A stretch of 64,000 nucleotides of DNA, from positions 3,410,001-3,474,000 of the forward strand of contig OY762224.2 of the NCBI GenBank assembly GCA_963665265.2, given 5' to 3'. The notes under the pieces were generated by a model. It did no database searches. It was not told the DNA's origin and was given only the letters and a program-made list of their open reading frames with translations. This DNA comes from CAXXHQ01 sp963665265 (GTDB taxonomy: Bacteria; Planctomycetota; Planctomycetia; Pirellulales; Thermoguttaceae). Below, in pieces: positions 61,031-64,000 of this stretch (within the stretch, counting starts at the first letter, position 1; every line of letters starts with the position of its first letter). The translations under genes were made by a program, and so were the position numbers.

Positions 61031-63142
61031 ATGAGTCTAACCGCTCTCTTGCGCAACCGCGCCGGATTTCTCGCGAAAGGGTTTGCGATTGCCGCATTCG
61101 CCTTGGCGTTCTCGGCGTCGGCCGAGCTAAAAGCCGTCGCCATCGACGGAGCCCAGGTTCTCTTAAGCAAATCGCTGATCATCGGAGACACTGGTTCTAC
61201 GTCTTTCGGCAGCTACACGTATGACTCGGTCAATAACGTTTATTACGTCGCCGTTTTCGGGTCTGGGCAAGGTCTTCGAAAAATTTATCAAGACGATAAC
61301 GGCAACTGGACCGGCGATACTTACGTTTATTCGTCCGATTTAAACCGCTATATTCGCAGCACTGACGTCGCCGGAGGCCTTACGAGCGGCAATGACTCGG
61401 GCACGACCACTCCCAGCGGCATTTTGCTAAATCCCAAGGCCATAACCGTAACGGTCACCGCTCCGGCTAACGTCACTTCCAGCGGAAGCAACTACACGTA
61501 CAACGCCGCCGACAACACCGTCAGCATCACCTACGCCGCCGGCTCGCTCGCCTATATCATCGATCCGACCGGAGCGGTGAAAATTGGCGGAACCGGCACG
61601 AACTACGCCGCCACGAAGAAACTCTACGCTTGGGACTTGCGTCAAGTCGGGGCGGCCACTACTTCGGAATTGGATTATAACAACGCTCTAAACGGAGCAG
61701 GAACCGTAACCGGAGCCTACGGCACGGCCGATTGGAACGACGTGTTCCGAACCGTCGTCACCGAAGACGTCGTACGCGCCGCCGTCACGGCGACGGGCAC
61801 GACCGCCTCGACGCTTAACATCGGCCGCCAATTCGCTTGGTCCACCGACGGTCAATCCGTTTACGCCGCCGACAGCAACAACGGCTTGTTAAAAATCAAC
61901 GCCGTCACCGGCGCCACGACCGTCATCGCTCCGAAGACGAACTCCGAAGTGGCCGTTCTGTCGTCTTCCGTTCGCAATTTAGGGGGCGGCCTCGGCGATC
62001 AAGTCCTATTCGTCGGCACGAACGTCGGTAACGCCGGCGGCATCAGCTACGTCGTCGATAACAGCACCACCGTAACCGGCGCAGTAACGCTGGTCAGCTC
62101 GGCGGCCTTCGTGAATTACTCGGGAAGCGCCGTGGTCAACAGCGTCGCCGCTTTTACGACCGACTCGAAAGGAAATATCTATTTTTTCGATTCCAATAAA
62201 TCCTTGCAAAAGTACGATACCGAAGGACGTCTTAGCGTCGTTTTGAATAACGCGCAAATCGCCGAACTCGACCACACCGTCTCAGGCACGCACGCCGCCT
62301 CCAGTTCGGCGCTTCGATTGCAAGTTCAGGAGACCGCGACCGGCACGACGGTCACATGGCGGGACAACCTCACTTTCGTCGCCGGAGCGCAGGTTTCCAA
62401 AACGGGCGATTTCAACAAGGACAACGTCGTCGATCAAGCCGACCGCACGTTCTTCATCACCCAATTCAACAAAACCGTGCACGGATTCACGCCGAATCCT
62501 TCGACCGGCAGTTCGATCAACGACTACAAGGATTACATCGCCGCCGACTTGAACGGCGACGGCGTCGCGATCCACGTCGATACGACGGGAACCGGCGTGA
62601 AGCTCGCCGCCGCTTCGGTGACGAGCAAAGACCTCGACGTGCTGAAAAAGTTCACGATCGAATTGAAAAAAGGGGACTTTAATTGGGACGGCACGTCGCT
62701 CGATTCGCCCGACGTCACGACGTTCTGGAGCAACTTCGGCGTCACCGCCGCTTCAAAAGGCTACACGGCCTTCTCGGTCTTCGACGGCGACGTGAGCGGC
62801 GACGGCTTGGTCAATAAAACCGACTATTACTCGCTCGAAAACCTCGCCGCCGACTTCAACGCCGACGGCAAGGTGGACGCCACGGATTACACCATTTTGC
62901 AGTTGCACTGGGGGCAAACTGTCACCGACGGCTACGCCTCGGGCGATTCGAACGGCGACGGAAAAGTAGACGCGACCGACTATACCGCCCTGCAATTGGA
63001 ATGGGGAACTTCTTCCTCGTTCGTCTATCAAGGAGTTTCCGCTGCGGCCGCCGCCGTGCAAGAAGTTCCTGAACCGACCGCTTTGCTCCTCCTTGGAGCC
63101 GCGTTCGTCCTCGTCGCGTTGCGACGCCGAAATCGATCCTAG
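61031..63142 (+). CDS. PEP-CTERM protein with dockerin-like calcium repeats
   Basis: This 703-residue exported protein has a signal peptide (GFLAKGFAIAAFALAFSASAEL). The N-terminal 430 residues look like a beta-propeller-type region (SFGSYTYDSVNNVYYVAVFG, GRQFAWSTDGQSVYAADSNNGLLKI). From about residue 459 several dockerin-type or EF-hand calcium loops follow: GDFNKDNVVDQADRTFF, ADLNGDGVAI, GDVSGDGLVNKTDYY, ADFNADGKVDATDYT and GDSNGDGKVDATDYT (near 638). The PEP-CTERM tail starts at VPEPT (679) and ends in RRRNRS. ATG at 61031 has AGGAG nine bases upstream; a GTG at 61004 is unlikely. Calcium binding is predicted from the loops; partner and role are unknown. Confidence 0.88.
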   Translation: MSLTALLRNRAGFLAKGFAIAAFALAFSASAELKAVAIDGAQVLLSKSLIIGDTGSTSFGSYTYDSVNNVYYVAVFGSGQGLRKIYQDDNGNWTGDTYVYSSDLNRYIRSTDVAGGLTSGNDSGTTTPSGILLNPKAITVTVTAPANVTSSGSNYTYNAADNTVSITYAAGSLAYIIDPTGAVKIGGTGTNYAATKKLYAWDLRQVGAATTSELDYNNALNGAGTVTGAYGTADWNDVFRTVVTEDVVRAAVTATGTTASTLNIGRQFAWSTDGQSVYAADSNNGLLKINAVTGATTVIAPKTNSEVAVLSSSVRNLGGGLGDQVLFVGTNVGNAGGISYVVDNSTTVTGAVTLVSSAAFVNYSGSAVVNSVAAFTTDSKGNIYFFDSNKSLQKYDTEGRLSVVLNNAQIAELDHTVSGTHAASSSALRLQVQETATGTTVTWRDNLTFVAGAQVSKTGDFNKDNVVDQADRTFFITQFNKTVHGFTPNPSTGSSINDYKDYIAADLNGDGVAIHVDTTGTGVKLAAASVTSKDLDVLKKFTIELKKGDFNWDGTSLDSPDVTTFWSNFGVTAASKGYTAFSVFDGDVSGDGLVNKTDYYSLENLAADFNADGKVDATDYTILQLHWGQTVTDGYASGDSNGDGKVDATDYTALQLEWGTSSSFVYQGVSAAAAAVQEVPEPTALLLLGAAFVLVALRRRNRS

Positions 63143-63161
63143 AGATTCGCAAACCTCGCAT

Positions 63162-63184
63162 CTTGCCGCGCTGATCGCAGCAAG
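63162..63184 (+). terminator. Hairpin after the dockerin-like gene
   Basis: CTTGC (63162-63166) pairs with GCAAG (63180-63184), with an inner GCG/CGC pairing and two mismatched bases, 20 bases after the stop. No T-run follows, so the terminator call is weak. Confidence 0.35.
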
Positions 63185-63324
63185 GCGCTATTCGCACAAC
63201 GTACGTTGCGTAACCCTCCGCCGCTCGTTTAGCAATTTATTAACAGACATGAGGCAGCGCCGTCGCGAGAGTTATGCGTCTATTCGCATTTTTGTTTTTA
63301 TACTTTATTTCCGAGGAACACGCA

Positions 63325-63963
63325 ATGAAACGCATTTTGTTTTCCCTTGCCTTAATCGCGGCGTTGGCGGCCCAGGCCTCCGCCGAAGTTCTCACCGCAT
63401 CGATCGTCTCGGTGTCCAATACGTCGGTCGCCGCATTGTCGAACTACGTCACGCAAGACGTTCACTTGGCGAATTCAACTCGCTGGCTGAATTCGCAGAT
63501 TTTGTTGACTTTGACCAGCGGATCAATTTATCAAGACCAGTTCGGCGGCAACGTCAATCCGAACTCCGCTCTCGTCGGAGTCTTCCCGTCGTTAGCGTAC
63601 GACACGTTCGTTTCTTCCGGCTCGGTATCCGAGTCGGGCAACGATCCGTCGATCATCGGCGGCGCCGTGAACTTGGGCGGTGCGTCGGCCTCGACTTTTA
63701 CGTCTGCTGCAATTGACGTCGCGTGGGGATCGAACACTTCGACCGTTATCGGCGACCTTGATCTCGCGCGCATCACGCTTTCCAAAACCGCGAACGGAAC
63801 ATTTAAGTTCCTCGCAAACACGGTCGGCACGTCCGTAAATACGGTCTTCACCGGAACAGTCACGAACGGCGTGATTTCGTTAATTCCGGTTCCGGAACCG
63901 GCCACGTTCGCCATGCTCGGCATCGCCGGCCTCGGCATGCTGTTCGTCCGCAAGCGCAAGTAA
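63325..63963 (+). CDS. Small PEP-CTERM protein
   Basis: This 212-residue exported protein has a signal peptide (MKRILFSLALIAALAAQASA), a beta-rich body with no recognised domain (ASIVSVSNTSVAALSNYVTQDVHLAN at the start), and a PEP-CTERM tail with VPEPA at residue 189, a hydrophobic helix (FAMLGIAGLGMLF) and VRKRK. GAGGA at 63313-63317 supports the ATG at 63325. It is the last gene of the window and is 182 bp after the dockerin-like gene. Confidence 0.87.
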   Translation: MKRILFSLALIAALAAQASAEVLTASIVSVSNTSVAALSNYVTQDVHLANSTRWLNSQILLTLTSGSIYQDQFGGNVNPNSALVGVFPSLAYDTFVSSGSVSESGNDPSIIGGAVNLGGASASTFTSAAIDVAWGSNTSTVIGDLDLARITLSKTANGTFKFLANTVGTSVNTVFTGTVTNGVISLIPVPEPATFAMLGIAGLGMLFVRKRK

Positions 63964-64000
63964 CCCACTGATTGAAATTAAGCGGATTGCGCAGCGTTTC

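Overview
The window looks like the chromosome of a planctomycete, probably of the Pirellulales type. The evidence is four DUF1559 pseudopilin-like proteins, five PEP-CTERM surface proteins, a giant protein opening with a planctomycete LEPR-XLL-type leader, and intergenic DNA full of short palindromic repeats. GC content is moderate, judged by eye. Placement is by gene content only; no rRNA gene is present.

Positions 1-12860 hold a nitrogen-fixation region, all on the plus strand: nifI1, nifI2, nifD, nifK, nifE, nifN, nifB (with a fused NifX-like domain), a thioredoxin-like [2Fe-2S] ferredoxin, nifV, a mop-type molybdate-binding protein, and modA, modB, modC. nifH probably lies just before position 1. 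Placing the two PII-like nifI genes ahead of nifDK is typical of methanogens and anaerobic bacteria. The set covers the nitrogenase MoFe protein, the FeMo-cofactor scaffold and precursor enzymes, homocitrate synthesis and molybdate supply.

Positions 12971-20902 (minus strand) encode a 2643-residue protein: a LEPR-XLL-like leader, about 20 autotransporter-type beta-strand repeats, and a calpain-type cysteine protease domain with an intact Cys/His/Asn triad. The next 2.6 kb has no convincing protein gene. It carries a dense run of stem-loops that could be a large structured RNA, and after that a good sigma-54 promoter, an attenuator-like hairpin and a 12-bp palindrome ahead of a PEP-CTERM gene.

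Positions 23482-43419 are mainly surface and export genes: three PEP-CTERM repeat proteins, three DUF1559 pseudopilins, a periplasmic thioredoxin-like protein and a PilZ-like protein. In their middle, at 33.5-37.0 kb, is an AT-richer patch. It has a lipoprotein gene, a broken Rhs tip followed by a small secreted protein, two diverged copies of a 0.3-kb repeat, and a tRNA-Gly with its terminator.

Positions 43568-58840 are mostly housekeeping: a UvrD/Rep-type helicase, an SbcD/YhaO-like protein with altered metal-site motifs coupled to a YhaN-like ATPase, an ABC-F ATPase, a secreted protein, a methyltransferase, motB, motA and purM. Positions 59518-63963 return to surface proteins: a DUF1559 protein, a membrane protein, a dockerin-like PEP-CTERM protein and a small PEP-CTERM protein. 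A second sigma-54-like site lies upstream of this group.
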